The notes: generated from the sequence alone by a model not told the origin. Positions 27,601-42,427 are shown, counted from the stretch's first letter. The stretch: DNA of 64,000 bases from Onchocerca volvulus (GCA_000499405.2 HG738140.1:6432158-6496157), one strand, 5' to 3'. Numbers and translations are program-made.

Positions 27601-30600
27601 AAATCTTTAAAATTTGCAGTCGCAATAATAGTGCACTTGAAAAAGATGGAATACGAATTGAAAGTAAAAAATGCAACTGTCATAAAATCTTAATAAACGA
27701 TTGAAAAAGTATTATCCTTGTAATATTAAATGATAAAATAATATTTTCATACAAAAATTTGTCTTACTGTAACAACTATTTTTACTGTAATGATACACTG
27801 TAATATTTATCTCTTAAAATCATATTTGTATATGGAAAGTAAAGAGGCCAAAAATAAAATAAACTGTACCTTAAAAAAATGTTGAGAAATATGGAGAATA
27901 TAATTTAGTTTCATAGTGAAACAGAAAGCTTTTCATTACATATTTTTCACTTAATATTTATACGATACCAATATATACTACGCTACAGTATATGTCTATG
28001 CTACAGTATGGATCACATTGTATTAATATATACAATGATATTAAAATATGAAGAATAAATTAGTTTCATGATGAAACAGCAAGCTTTTCAGCACAAATTT
28101 TTACTTCATACTGCAATATGTATACTTATATCAATGAGTATTACGATATCTTTTCTACAGTATGTATGTATATGGTATCAATATATACTACGATATTTTT
28201 TTTATAAATTTTGTACTGGCTTTTCTTTATTTTACACATACTTTATTGATATCGAAATCATAAAAGTAAATGAAATTTTTATTTTCGATTTTTTTTTTCA
28301 GCAATTAAATACTTCACATACGAATCATGAAAGAAATTTGTTGCTCACAATTTTTTTTTTTTTTTTTTAAGAACAAATTCAATTCTAAAATTAGAATTTA
28401 ATTTGTTAAAAGAATGCATGCATAAAATCCGACCAATAAGCCATACTTGGAATATTTGATTATCAATGATATCCACAAATGTTAGACCTCACTTTCATGT
28501 TAATAATTGTATGGGCATACCATGCACATATATATTAATTGATGCAAAAATAATTAGAATTTCAAATCTTAAAAAGTTTTAACGATTAAACTTTTTAACG
28601 AATTGAAGAAACAATTACATAATTGACAAATAAAAAGCTAAAGAGAAATATGAATAGAAATGAGCAGACATCTCTATAAATAAAAAATATTTAATTACAT
28701 TTAAGAAATAAAACATATCTCATATGAGATTTTATTTTTAGTAAGTAAAATGAACCTTTTTCTATTTTATTAAAAATTTAAAAGAAATATCGTCCGGTTT
28801 TATCATTAATTTTATTCAGCTAAGTGATTTTTTTAATTCAATAAAAATTTATTGGGTGTTTTTTTTTTTCGAAAAAAAAAAGCTTGCTGCTTTTTCTGGA
28901 AATGATTTTGATCAATAATTGTGCAATTTCATAAATTATTTGTCTTAATAATTCAGCCCACTTTATTATCACTGGAATATTTTAACCTCAATTTTTATGA
29001 TTTGTATCATATACAAATATGTTTGACGATGAAACTATGAACTGATATACTCAGATCATTTATGATAATGTAAATTAAAAAATTGCAAGTTTGTAAAGAA
29101 AATGTAGATATGAATTTTATAAAAATTGAAAAATACACAGAAAAATCTAAAAATTTCAGAATAAATAGAATGTTAGAAATATATAAAGGCATTAATAAGA
29201 TCAGACGAATAGTTTTGTTCATATTTTTATTTTATTTTTTCCTTCTCAATTATTCCGTCGAATTTTTTTTTTTTTTCTAAATCTATTTCATAATTTCATT
29301 TACTTCAACTTTTTCACCTTATCCTATTAATATCTTTATAGATGTCTAGCATTTTAATTTCATATATTTAATCATTTCTACTTTCACCATTGATTATCAT
29401 CGATTTCTTCCGATTATTTCCTTTTTCTTTCAATTCTTGAATTTTAGTTCTTTGGCATTCCCAATTTCATCAATTTCGTTTCATTTCTTTCGCATATTTT
29501 TTTCAGTTTGAAAATGATGAAGAAAAAAAACACGAAAATGCTGTTAACTTTAAAAGCTGTTAACAATTAATTAAATCATCCATGCATCATACAAATCACC
29601 TGCTTCATAGCATTTAGCATTTTACACCTTTTTTTCTTTCCTTTTTTCCTTTCAAAATTGTTAGTTATTAAGCTGAAATGCGTTAAAACGCTAATTTTTC
29701 CATTTACCATCGTCAGGTTTAACACTTTCATTTCATTTCGTCTGACTGCCAATTTTCTTCTCTTTCGTTGATTTCCAGAATTATATCTTCTTATCTTTTA
29801 CTATATTTAAAAAGAAAAAGAAAAGTTTCTTATTTTGCAAATTTTGAAAAATGAGAAATTGTATTACAAACACACGAGACAATAACTTAATTGCATGTAG
29901 TTTAAATGTTTGAAGTAATTTGAAACTTGAAATTTTGTAAAAGAAAGAAAAACAAAAGGAAAAATTTGGCTTGTTTTTTTTTTTTCACGTAAATTTAATT
30001 AATCATTAATAAAAGCCTAAAGTTTTTGGATATGATTCGATTTTCAATCCGCAATCTGAAATATCTTCTGAAAAATGGTGAAAGTAAAATTGATTGATGC
30101 ATTACATAATTTGTTTACATCAATTAAATTTTAGGTATAATGTATGCTAAAAATAATATTTCGGAAAATCTGACTTAAATATAAACAAGACTAAGGCATT
30201 TTTTTTTTTTTTTAAAGCCATTTTCTTCGTCAAGTTGATTTGTTTTCTTCTTTTTTATGACCAAATAATAACTAAGCTAACAATTTGAGAGGTCTTTAAC
30301 ACTTCTCAATTTTTTCCACTACTTCTTTGAATTTTTTTATTTATCATTTATATACAAAAATAATCTCAGAAAATCATTTGATCATTTATAAATTACATCA
30401 TATTACGGTCAAAGGGTAATTGCTGTTACGTTAAAAAAAAAAAAAAAAAGAAAGAAAAACATTTAAATTAGCAAAAATATGAAATATCATTCTCATTTTC
30501 TGTATAAGTTAATTTAAAAATATTGTTCCATAAAAAAAATGATTAAAAATTTAAAAAAGGGATTCAACAAAACTTCGTTAATTTTTAAAACCAAAATTAT

Positions 30601-31627
30601 CCCACATTTGAGCATTTTTTTATTGGCAAAAAAAATTTTATTGGCAAAATTTGTGCATTTTTTCGTTCTTTTTTTTTTACATTCATTCTTTCCACAATCA
30701 TTTATAAAAGCCTTTTTGAACAAAAAAGAAAGAAAAGAAAAAACGAACTATTCAAGCGAACTTACTTCAACTAAAACAGACAGCTAGCCATTTCAATTTC
30801 ATTTTCTAAATTTTGATTTATTTCATTTAGCAATATTTATATTTATTTATAAATATCTTTCTTTTGTTTCATTTTTTCACCAAAAACTCTTCTTTTCTTT
30901 TTCTTACAAACAGTTTTAATGCACACTTTTTTTTTTTTGTCAATAAGTGATAATTTCAGGTTGTTTCTTTTATTTTTTTTTCTTTTTATTTGTCCATATA
31001 TTCATATTTTTCTTTTCAAAAATTATAACAATTTTGATTCGATTTTTGTCTTTTTCTTTTTCCTTTTTTCCGTTTTGTTTTTTTTCAAATTTTATCCATT
31101 AAAGTCATTTCCTTTCATATCTTATAATTTTCCTTACTTACCGCTTGACTGCTTCCAAAGTATAAATCGTTATTTCTAGCCAGTTTCATTAGCACTTCTT
31201 TTTTTTAATATGAAAAGTCTCTTCATTCTTCTTTTTTGTTTAGATACATGTATCACCTACATTAGTTTAATTCAAATAAATGCAAAAGTTTCTTTTTTTT
31301 ACGTACATATCAATTCGTATTCATTTGTACTATTCGGTTAGTTCGTATTCACGTACGTTAGTTCAATTCATGTTTCTTTTTTTTTTTTGTTTAAATACAC
31401 GTATCACGTATATTAGTTTATATATTTCTTCTTTTTTCCCTTTTTTTTTTTGTTTAAATGCATGTATCACGCACGTCAGTTCATGTTTCATTCAATTTTT
31501 TTTTTTTTTACCATAAAATTTTTTCATACTTTATTAATTAATTAAAAAATTCTTTTCATCATTTCCTTTCTAAATTCCCTGTATATAATTTAGCTATATA
31601 ATTAACAGTTGAATTCATTTATAATTA

Positions 31628-31658
<31 letters not shown>

Positions 31659-34600
31659 GTCTGTCCATGAGTATTATTATTGAATTTCGCTTTTATTTTT
31701 GAATATACCATTTTACTTTTTTTTTCCGACAATTTTCTTCTGTTTTTTTTTTTTCAATTAATTGATAATTTACTCTATTAATGATAACGGATTTGAAGCA
31801 ATCTGGCAAAAAAAATTGGCAAGCGTAATTTGGAATTTTTTTAAATAGTTCAAATTTTTTGACAAATAATTTTAAATACTGACAGGAAATGAATCAATTT
31901 GAAATATTCCGATAATAATTTGGTGGATTTTTCGATTTTCGCATTCTGAAATTGTTATTATACATTATTATATGCAATAATTTACATATCTTATGTTCTG
32001 ATTTGTTTTTTTTTTTTTTTTTTTAAAAACCTATTTTTTGACAAATTTCTTCCGGAATTCAGCATACTATAGAACTCATATACAGTAAAATTCGGCATAC
32101 TGTAGTAAATAGCGAAAAGCAAATAGGAATTAGAATTGTAGAATTTCATGAGTTACGATCGATACAAAAAAAAAAAGAAGTTATTAGCATGGAATGTTAT
32201 GTTATAAATAGTAATATAGATAAGACTAGTAAAGAAAAAAAAACAAAAAATGCCATGCGAAGTGACAATTATATCCGGAAAAGATGAAATTCAAGAAGAA
32301 AACAAAAATAGCAAATTGTTGATTGCTTTCAATTATTCAATTACTGATCAATACATGATTATTAGAAGTATTAGTGAATTTCTTTCGATTGGTTTTTCGC
32401 TTTTTTCCGATAATTTTCTCTCGAATAAAATTTCTTTTCTCTTTTTTTTTTTTTGAGGATGATACATTATTTAGTTAGGCGAATGTGAAATTTCCATTTT
32501 AATTTAAAGGAAAGTTAAAATTCTCGGTGAATCATAAATTAGCATTTTTCTATCTAACTTTCAAAAAACAAAATAATGTTACTGATTATTACACATTATC
32601 CTTGCTTAAAAGCTTTAATTACTTTTTTCATTCAATCCAAAATTGCAATCTTTCCTTTCTTTTCTTCCTTTCTTTTCTTTCTTTTTTATTAATTACGATG
32701 TTTATTCAAAAAATCGTTTAGCAGTTAATTGCCTTAATTAAGTATACGTTAATGTAGACTTATCTTTATTTGGCATAAAATTTCCGGATTTTACCACATT
32801 TGGATTAATTAAAAGATGTAAAACAAAACTAAAATTATTTTCTGGTTGTTAAGTTAAAAACATGTTTAAAAAATGAAAAATAATGGCAAATTATGTTAAT
32901 GTTAAATAATAATAGTAATAATGATAATATTTAATGGTTTCCTTTTGTGAATTCTTGATTATTAAAAAGAAAAACTTTCTTTTTTTCACGAAAAAAAAGA
33001 AATTTTGAAAAGAAAAATAAAAAAATAACGAGAAAAACATAATTTTATATTAAACAAGAAAAAATTGAATAATGACATCAATATTAATCAATTAATTTCT
33101 TTTGAAATGAGAAAAGCTTTTTTTTTTTTTGAAAAATTGAAAGTTTAAAATTTGGATTTCCGGATAAGAAATTTCTATTATTCATTGATTTCTAGATTTA
33201 AGAAAAAAAAAATAGAAATAAAAATAAAAAAAAATTTGCTATTCATTTTTATTAGAAATTTTTTATTATTTCCTTTTATTATTCAAATCATATTATTCTT
33301 CTCTCTTGCAGCGATGAAAATGAATCTATAATATTCGAAATGATCTATATTGAAATGATTTTTATTTTTAAATATTTTCCATTTCTTATTTTTCCAAAGC
33401 CAAAAAAATCAATATTTTTCCAGAAATAATTATTCTTTTAATATTTTTGATTATTAAGTCAAAATTATTCATTTAAAATATTCCAGTGATTTTCTGATAA
33501 TTTTCAGGAAGAATTCAAGAACAAAAATCATTTTGCATATGGATCATTTCAAATATTCTAGATCATTTTGATAACTTTAAATAGGAAGAATAAATAAAAT
33601 TTGAATAATTAATATAAATAATAAAATTCATTTTATTTTTACATATTTTTTCTCATTTTTTTTTATTTTCAAAATTATTTCTTTTCTCTTTTGAATAATT
33701 TTTTTTTCTGTAAAAAAAAACCATATATATTGATTTTTCTCCTTTTTTCTTTCTTTTCATTTTAATTTTTCTAAATTAGTTATAAAGCATAAAAGCTTTT
33801 TATCGCTAATAATAGTTTTTAAGATAGTAAATATTTCGGCATCGATTATCAAAGTGATGATGATAAGTAAAAATGAGTAATAAAGAAATGGTAAAGAGTA
33901 TGGAAAATAAGAGAATAAAGATTGAAATATTTCTAAAATATATTATTTATTGTTTGTGCTTTCTAAAATTCTTTTTTATTTCTTTTTTTCTTTTTTAGTA
34001 AGCTAAATCAAAAAAAAAAAAGTTTGAAAATAAGGAAATGACTTTCAAAAATTTTCCATTTTTATCTTTAACAACAAATTCGCGCCTTTCCGAAAGTTCT
34101 TAAATTCTTTTAATTAATTATTTTTCTCTTTTTTTCCTTTAGCATCTCTGATAATACTATCACTTATCGTTATCAGTATTATATTTTATGATTATCAATA
34201 GTAACATTATTATTTATAATTCGTGGAATATTCGACTATTGAAAATATATTTTAGTTAAGGTATAAATTTGCGCATTACTTCATCGAATGAATTTATTTG
34301 AACAATTAAATTCATTATATTATTATTATGAATATTAACAACTGTAATCTAAAAATTCTTGAAATATTCTACTATTGAAAATGTTTTAGTTACGAATAAA
34401 ATCGCAAGCCGATTACAGTCATTTAGATATGATATTTCGTCATAAAATATTTGTTATTATTGACTTCATCGAATAAATTTTTTGAATAATTAAATTTATC
34501 ATTAGCAGCACATTTTGCATATTCATAATTTGATCAAAACATATTGTTTAAATTAACTGAACGGAATATTCCATCCAATTGCTTAAATCATTAAATAATT

Positions 34601-37600
34601 ATTGCATATCAGATACTCAAATGTAATACTTAATTCTATTATTTCTAAAATAAAACTTTTTCTCTTTTTACTCAATTTTATTAAATTTTTCAAAAAATTA
34701 TATTGTCATTATTATGAGTATTAACAACTATCATTTATGATTCCTGAAATATTCTACTATTGATAATATTTTAGTTCAAATAATGATAAATTTATTTTAA
34801 AGTTATTATAATTAGTTTACTTATTAATCATTAATGTAATATTAATAACAATGTAATCAAAATTATTGATAATCATTATTCTTAAAAAATGTAAAGTAAT
34901 TATCTTTATCTCCTTTTCTTATATCCGTAAGTAAATAAGTCATTAGATTGAACCATAACATGCTCTTCTATATCTTTTTATCAAACTTTAATTTTCAATC
35001 GATTATTTTCTGGATGATAATTTTTGTTTATTATTAATGATACGATCTAATATAGTATATTATTTCGTTTTTCTTTTCTCCTTTTTTTGAGTAATAACAA
35101 CAATTAGTTAATTAGTCAATTAGCTAATATTACTAGCAATATTATTTTTTTTCTTTCTCTCTTACTTTCTTTCACTTTTTTTTTCCTTCCTTAATTCTGA
35201 ACTGAATGAAATTTCAATCAGTTGATCAACAATGAATTCACTATATTATTTATTTTTCATTTGAATATATCGAAATTAATAATACTTTCAAACTTTATTG
35301 TTTTTGTTAGTAATATTATCCTAAAATACTGATTTATTGATTACTTGTATACTTCTTAGTTATTATATACTATGCATGATTTATTCAAGATGAAAAAAGC
35401 AGAAAAAAAAAAAAAAAAGGAAAAAAGAAAACATTTCTATACGTCATATTTCTTTTTTTAATCTTTATAATGTACTGTTTTTTTTAATTTTTTTGCTCCA
35501 TTTCCATCAATAATATTGAGTAATAACAGCAATAATTAAAAACAGCACTATCGAATATCTCTTCTTATTTCAATCATATTATTTCTTCCATCGTTTTCAT
35601 TATTTTCGCTATCGTTTTTGAGATTTTTTTTTATTATTTTTTTTTTCGTAATTCGAGAAAACTTGTTTAATTTCGTGTCAAATTTTCTTTCTAAAAAGTT
35701 GTTAAGAAAAATTTTGAAAGAAAAGAAGGAAACAACGGAATACTAAAACAGCAATCAACAACAGGAACAACATCGTCAACAACGACGACAACAACAATAG
35801 GATAGTGACAACAACAATAAAACAATAATGACTTTGTTGAAGCAAACTGCAAAGAAATCCAAAAGATCTGATATTGATTCTGATAATAATGATAGTATTA
35901 TTAAATGGGAGCAGTTTAATTTATTTGGATTAAATGTTCAAAATTGTCGTAAGACAATATTGGATAAATTTGAAAATTTGGCAAATCAATTTGCTGCTGG
36001 TTGGAAATATCATATATCAAATACGAATGGTATAAAAGAAGCATGGATTAATTTTGAAGATTTTTATACTGAAATATGCCTATTAGCAACAGAACGTGAA
36101 TTATTTTCCGTCGATGGTGAAACTAAACATTATCATCGTAATAATAATTCCGGATTAATTCCGAAATATCGGATTATAAGTGATGAATATCGTACATCGG
36201 AAGAATGTGATGAATTATTGACGAAAAAAGTTGATGCATTAGCTAGCCAATTATCACCAAATTGGACAACTGCTGTAACAAATGTCAGTAATATGTCAAA
36301 AGCATGGAAAGAGTTGAAACATTATTTTCAACAAATATGTGTTCGAGATGATGATAATAGTAAGTTTATTTTGCTCATTTTATAATTATACTCATTAATT
36401 AGCTGGATAGTTTTTTTTTTTCTTCTTCGACACTGAAAAATTACAATTATGTTACATTGCTGTTGACAACTAATGAAATTATTGGTCAACAAAAATAAGA
36501 ATGCAACGTTGCACGAAAATTTCAAATCAATCGGTGAAAAATTGAAACGTTGTGTAGAAATGAACAACGAAGATTTACATTTTTACTTATATAGATGAAT
36601 ATAAATTATCTATAGATTACTACTTATGCCGTATTGTTATTGACAAAGGTTAAAATTATTAATTAATGAATACGAATTATTGCTTGATAAATGTATATTA
36701 TTGACAAATTACTAGTTATATTCTATTGTTTGTTGACATATAGCGAAATTATTGATTATTGAATACAAATTATTGAATAACATAAACTACTAATACAAAT
36801 TTTGACTAAAATGTCTAATACTTAAAACAATTTATTGGTTATTTATACTTATAAAATAAAATAAAATTTATATTTCTCAATTTTCATAGCTACCAACTAT
36901 CAATTAACAATCATTTTCAATTATTTATTACTCATTTAACAATAGACATTTAAACATTTTAAAAATAAACATTTAAACAATAAACATTTTTAAGAAGTAT
37001 TTTGCATAAAATTATTCTATTCATTAGAATTCAAAATCTTTTTTTTTTCTCTTTCCTTAGCAAAATTTATTCATTATTTGGTATCCTAATAATATTACTA
37101 TATCAAAATATAAAATACAGTTTTCATCTTCCAATGTATTATTTTTCGCATTTTCTTTTCTTCCTCCATAAATTTAATTTAATTTAAGTTATTATATTGA
37201 AAATGAAATTAATTTCAAAATTTTCACTCAAAAATGAAATTTGATCATCTCATTCAATTAATTAATCAATAATGCTACGTTCAAATAATAATTATGATAA
37301 AGATTAAAAAAAAGAATATTCCAGCATTTTCTTTTACAATAATGCGAACTGAAGGCTTCAGAAATCATTCTAACACTTTTCCAAATAATAGTTTCAAATG
37401 CAAATTAGAAATAAATTAAATAAACGGAAAAAGAAAGTAATGTGAAAAAAAGGACGAGAAAGAGTAAGCGAAAAAAAAAAGAAAAAGTTTATTGATGTCA
37501 TAGGAATTCACGTAATTTTCATAAATGAAGCTGTAATTTTATTGCTTTTCTTTCTTTTTTAATTTAATTTTCTTTCTCATAGCTTGAAAGATTCTTCATT

Positions 37601-40511
37601 CATTTATGAGAAAATTTTACTTTTCCTTCATTTAAGCTTTAAAACTTTTCTCATTCGTAATTTTCAAAATTTACCATTTAAATTTAAAACTGAATTAAAT
37701 TTTTTTAACATTGAAAAAATTAAATTTATTAACATCAGTAGAATAATTTCTCATAATTTCACCGTTTTCCTAATAATATTATTCATTAATTATCGTATAT
37801 ATTATTATAACATTTACTTATTGTGTTGCTAAATTATTTGAAACATCGATTCTTAACTTATCTTGTTATTATTTATCGGTAACTTTTAGCCTTTTATACT
37901 ATTATCAGTTTTATAATGTTTATAGTTTTCATTAATTATTTTTATTTTTTTTTTTATTTATTTAATTTTCTTTCTTGTAATCGAACGATATTTGATCATT
38001 CATGTACAGAAAATATCTTTATTATTTTAATATGATCTTTTTTTTCCAAATTAGTATAAAAATTTAGGGAAAAATTATATATTTATAATCGTTATATTTC
38101 TAGAGAAAAGATTATATTTCAAATTAACGGCAATTTTTTTTTTTTTTTTTTTTTAAATGGATACGTTTTTTAAACTTTACTTTATAACTTTTTCTTTTTA
38201 ATTTTTTAAATTATCTTAAATTATTTCTTTTAAATTATTGTAAATAAATTTTTCTTGAATTAGTGAAGATGCAATTATCAATTAAATTATCATATTTATT
38301 GCAAGTTTTTCAATATTACTTTAATAGTTTCTTTCATTATTTTAAATTGCTGAAATTATCCATTTTTCCTTTTTTTTTTCGGCATTTTACTATCTCAAAT
38401 TGATTTCAAAAAAACATGACCTTAGTCTTTCATTTTTTTTCGATATTTTAATATTTTTCATTCCTTTTTGGAAGAAAAAAAATAGAGAAGATACGATAAT
38501 AAGAATGAAATTATGGTGATTTTCGAAAAATCGAAAAGGTACGATATAAAAACTTATTGTAATTTAAATTCAAAAATGAAAAAATATCGTAATTTTTATG
38601 GAAAAATAAAATAGTATTATTTTTCTTTTTTTTTTTTTTTTTTAGGAATAATACTTTACGTTATCATATCAAGCTTATCATATGATATTATTTTAACTTG
38701 ATTTATTCTATGATTACCTTTATTCCTGTATAGTGGTTAGAATTGTGAAAATTAAATCTAATCGAATATGATTCATTTTAATATCGCATATAAAAGAATT
38801 AATTTAAATATATTAAAATTGCAATTGAGTCAATTATAATACTAATGATATCACTAATTAATTATCATTCAGTACCTATTAGTACGAAACTATCCAATTT
38901 GTTAATTTGCTTCAACATTTTTTTTCGTCTGCAATAATGAGAATTTTGTTATCACCAATCACTTATCATTCAATATCGATTAGTACTAAAATATAAACTT
39001 GTTAATTTATTCCAACCTTTTTTTTTTTTTTCGTCTATAATTATGATAATTCATTTTATCATCATCATCATCATCAATTCTATTCTCTTCTTGGAATACT
39101 GATGGAGATTTGTTTATTTATTTATTGGTCTCGATAAAATTCGCTTTTAGTGCCAATTTCATTAGAAATTCTTTTGGGACTATTTCTGCCAAGCATTAAT
39201 TTAAACAAGAAAAAAGTAGAAGGAAAGTTATATTTTATCATCAATTTCATTTTTATTATCAATTTCTTTTCTTTTCATTTGTCTTCAAAAAAGTTTTCTG
39301 ATTTTTCCCAACTTCCTCTTTTTTTTCATTTTTTTGCTTTTTGTTTTAATTAACTTTTCTCGATTGGCAAACTTCTATAAATCAAGAGTAAATAATTAAA
39401 ATCCCATTTAAATGTGTTCCAATCCAAACTACAATTCCTTATTTCAATCCAATCACTTATCTTTATCTTAACATTCTTCCTTTTTATCTCTCCCCGGTTA
39501 TTTCTTCTATTCGTTTTTATTTTCCCAAGAAAATGCTTGATATTCCCGAGAGTATAACTTTCCCGTATTTCGATGAAATGAATAAAATGCCTCGTCTTGT
39601 CGATCAAAGTTTTCCAATCATCATCCATTTCTAGTGTTCAACTTTTCCAATCACTATTCAATTCTGCTAATTTATTTCATTTCATTCATTTTTTCAATTT
39701 AGAAATTATAAAATTTATACATTTTTTCTTACTTTTCTTTATCTTTCAATGCTTTAAGTAATTTCAAATGATGAAAAAAAAAAGCTTTATCAAAAGTAAT
39801 GAAAATTATAAAATTATTATAAATCTTTTGATATCTTTTAAATTTTCGCAATTATTTGAAATATATTTGGAATGATAAAATGAATGCTATTATAATTTTC
39901 TTTTTTTTGACATTTTGTTAAAGTAAACAAAAATAAAGTAAAAGAAGAAATTTAAAAAAGTGAATATTTTACCAAACGCGAAACTTTTTGGAATGAGAAA
40001 ACTTTTTTTCCTTTTTTTCTTTTTTATAACTCAAATTTGAACACTTTTATAATATCATATCATATTTCATTTAAAAAAAAGTTATTTCGTTACTTATATG
40101 TTTATTTATACGTTTACTTACACGTACGTTTACTTAACGTTATTATCTGTCTTTTTTTTCGTGTTTTCCATAATACGTTCTTTTTTTTTTTTATTAATAT
40201 TATTCATTCATTAATTTTAATTTTAGCTTAGCAAATCTTATGAATATCCTTATAAATTTAATTCGAAATTTTATAAATTCAAAATTTCACATGTCTCTTT
40301 TTTATTTAATAATGTTCGTAACTTTAGGTTTGACTTTTTTTTTGAAAAATCTCTTTGCTCATTTGTAAAGATACTTTTTTTCTCATGAAAAAATGGAAAA
40401 ATTTTTTTGTGAATATTTGATTTAAATGAAATTTTTGAATATTTCATTTTTTTCTTTTCTCTCTCTCTCTCTCTCTTTCTTAATACCTCTCCCTTCTTTA
40501 GCGTAAAATTT

Positions 40512-40553
<42 letters not shown>

Positions 40554-42391
40554 TAAAACATTTCGTTTTAATTTGAATTAATGATTATGCGGCAATCGTT
40601 GTTGCTTGAAAATACGCGACGACGTAGACGACGACAAATGCGTACACGTACGAATGCTGCTGGACGTTTGAAAGAGCAACGTGTTCGTAAATTACGTGTA
40701 CAACATTTACTAAAAGAATCTTCATCATCATTATCATCAGCAGGCATGTAATCGAGATTATATCAATTTTAACGAAGAATAATTCCTTTTAAATTTTTCC
40801 TTGAAAAATTTCACATCAAAAAATTCCATTTTATTCCTTAAATTTAAATTTCACATCAAAAAATTTAAATTTCATATAAAAAAAGAGGAAAAAAGACAAG
40901 AACAAAAAATTCTAATATAATATTACAAATATTTTTCTTACTAATTTCCAATTTTTTTTTAGGTAAGTAAGCACGAAAATACAATCCTTTTTTCTTTTTT
41001 TTTTTTTTTTTTAATAAAAAAATCACCTTTTTTTCAAATTTCGAAAAATGTTTTGCAAATAAATATAAAAATTATGCAAACTTTTTTCTTTTTTTTTAAA
41101 TTAGAAATGAGGAAAATTGTTGTATTTTAGTCCATAAAGGAACATTGTTGGACCAATCGGATAATTTGAAAATGAAATCGATAAGATTTCTTTCAAAAAA
41201 TACCAACTATTCGGCAAATGATGAACAACGAGATGAAAAAATTACTGATAAAAATGATAAGAGTGTATCAAATGCTGATTATTTTAATGCTATTATTCAT
41301 GCAATTGTTCCCGGTCCTTTGGATATTCCGGCACTTTATCATCGTACTGATACAATCTCACCTGATATAAGCAAAAATGATGCATCATCATCATTATCAC
41401 CATTATCAGTAACTAATATTGATAATAAAAATTCTATTACTAGTACAACAATTAAGTATTTATCCAATAAAAGAAATGCTACTACAATAAGAGCAACAAC
41501 TATTGGTACCATTATTAAAATTACTGAAATTCCTTTAATTAGTGTTAATTATACTATAACAAATTGTACACTCTATAGTGGTATCTATTGGAATACAACT
41601 ACAACAACAGCCATTGATAATTGTAATTCTGATAATGGTAAGCAATTTTTCTTCCATTTCATATCATTAATGTTTAATGAAATAATTAGTAAATTTGTAA
41701 TTAATAATTGTAATTAAATCATTCATCAATTTTATTAAATTTATTTGTCCAGCATCTAATCGACTTTATGAATTGTATGTTTCTATGATTAAATCGCATA
41801 AATATAATACTAATTATCTAGGAAATTAATTTAGTTGAAATTTTTTAATATTTTTACTTTTCATATACTTTCATCTCGTTTATTTCATCAAATATAATTT
41901 CCAAAATATTTTTTATTATTATGCAATTGCTTTTTGTTTCTGTTTTTTATGTCTTCAATTTCTGAGAAAAGAGTTTTAAAAAAAATAAATTTCCAAAAAA
42001 TTCTTTTTTTTTTCTTTTTTCATTAAATTGTTTGCTTCATTAGTGCCGTTGTAGATAATTATTAAAAATCTTGAATAATTTAAAAAAACTAAAGTTTTAG
42101 GCTAAATATTTGAATTCGGCATATGTCACTTTTTGAAATGCAAACTTTTTTAATCGACAGAATTTTTTTCAATGGAAAAGAAAACACATGTAATTACTTA
42201 ATTAATATCTGAAATTAATTTAAAATGGATAATGTTTTAATTGAAATATTTGAAGGAATAATTTAAAAGTAGAAAATTTAAAATGATACGAATAATATCT
42301 GGAAATATTTTGTTTTCATAAACGGTAACATCATCATACTTTATTTCTTCCATTCTATTTCGGAAAGATTACCTTCTCTTTTTCTTCTTCC

Positions 42392-42427
<36 letters not shown>

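Noticed and set aside
30514..31516. Several Phe-rich frames on both strands
   Set aside because: Homopolymer T/A tracts and a triplicated poly-T element explain them.
32250..32456. Plus-strand frame starting [14 protein letters not shown] with a possible phase-1 donor GAA|GTATTA
   Set aside because: First 45 codons look moderately coding-like and the phase would match the other intronic blocks, but the donor is weak and the rest runs into Phe-rich homopolymer; not enough to call.
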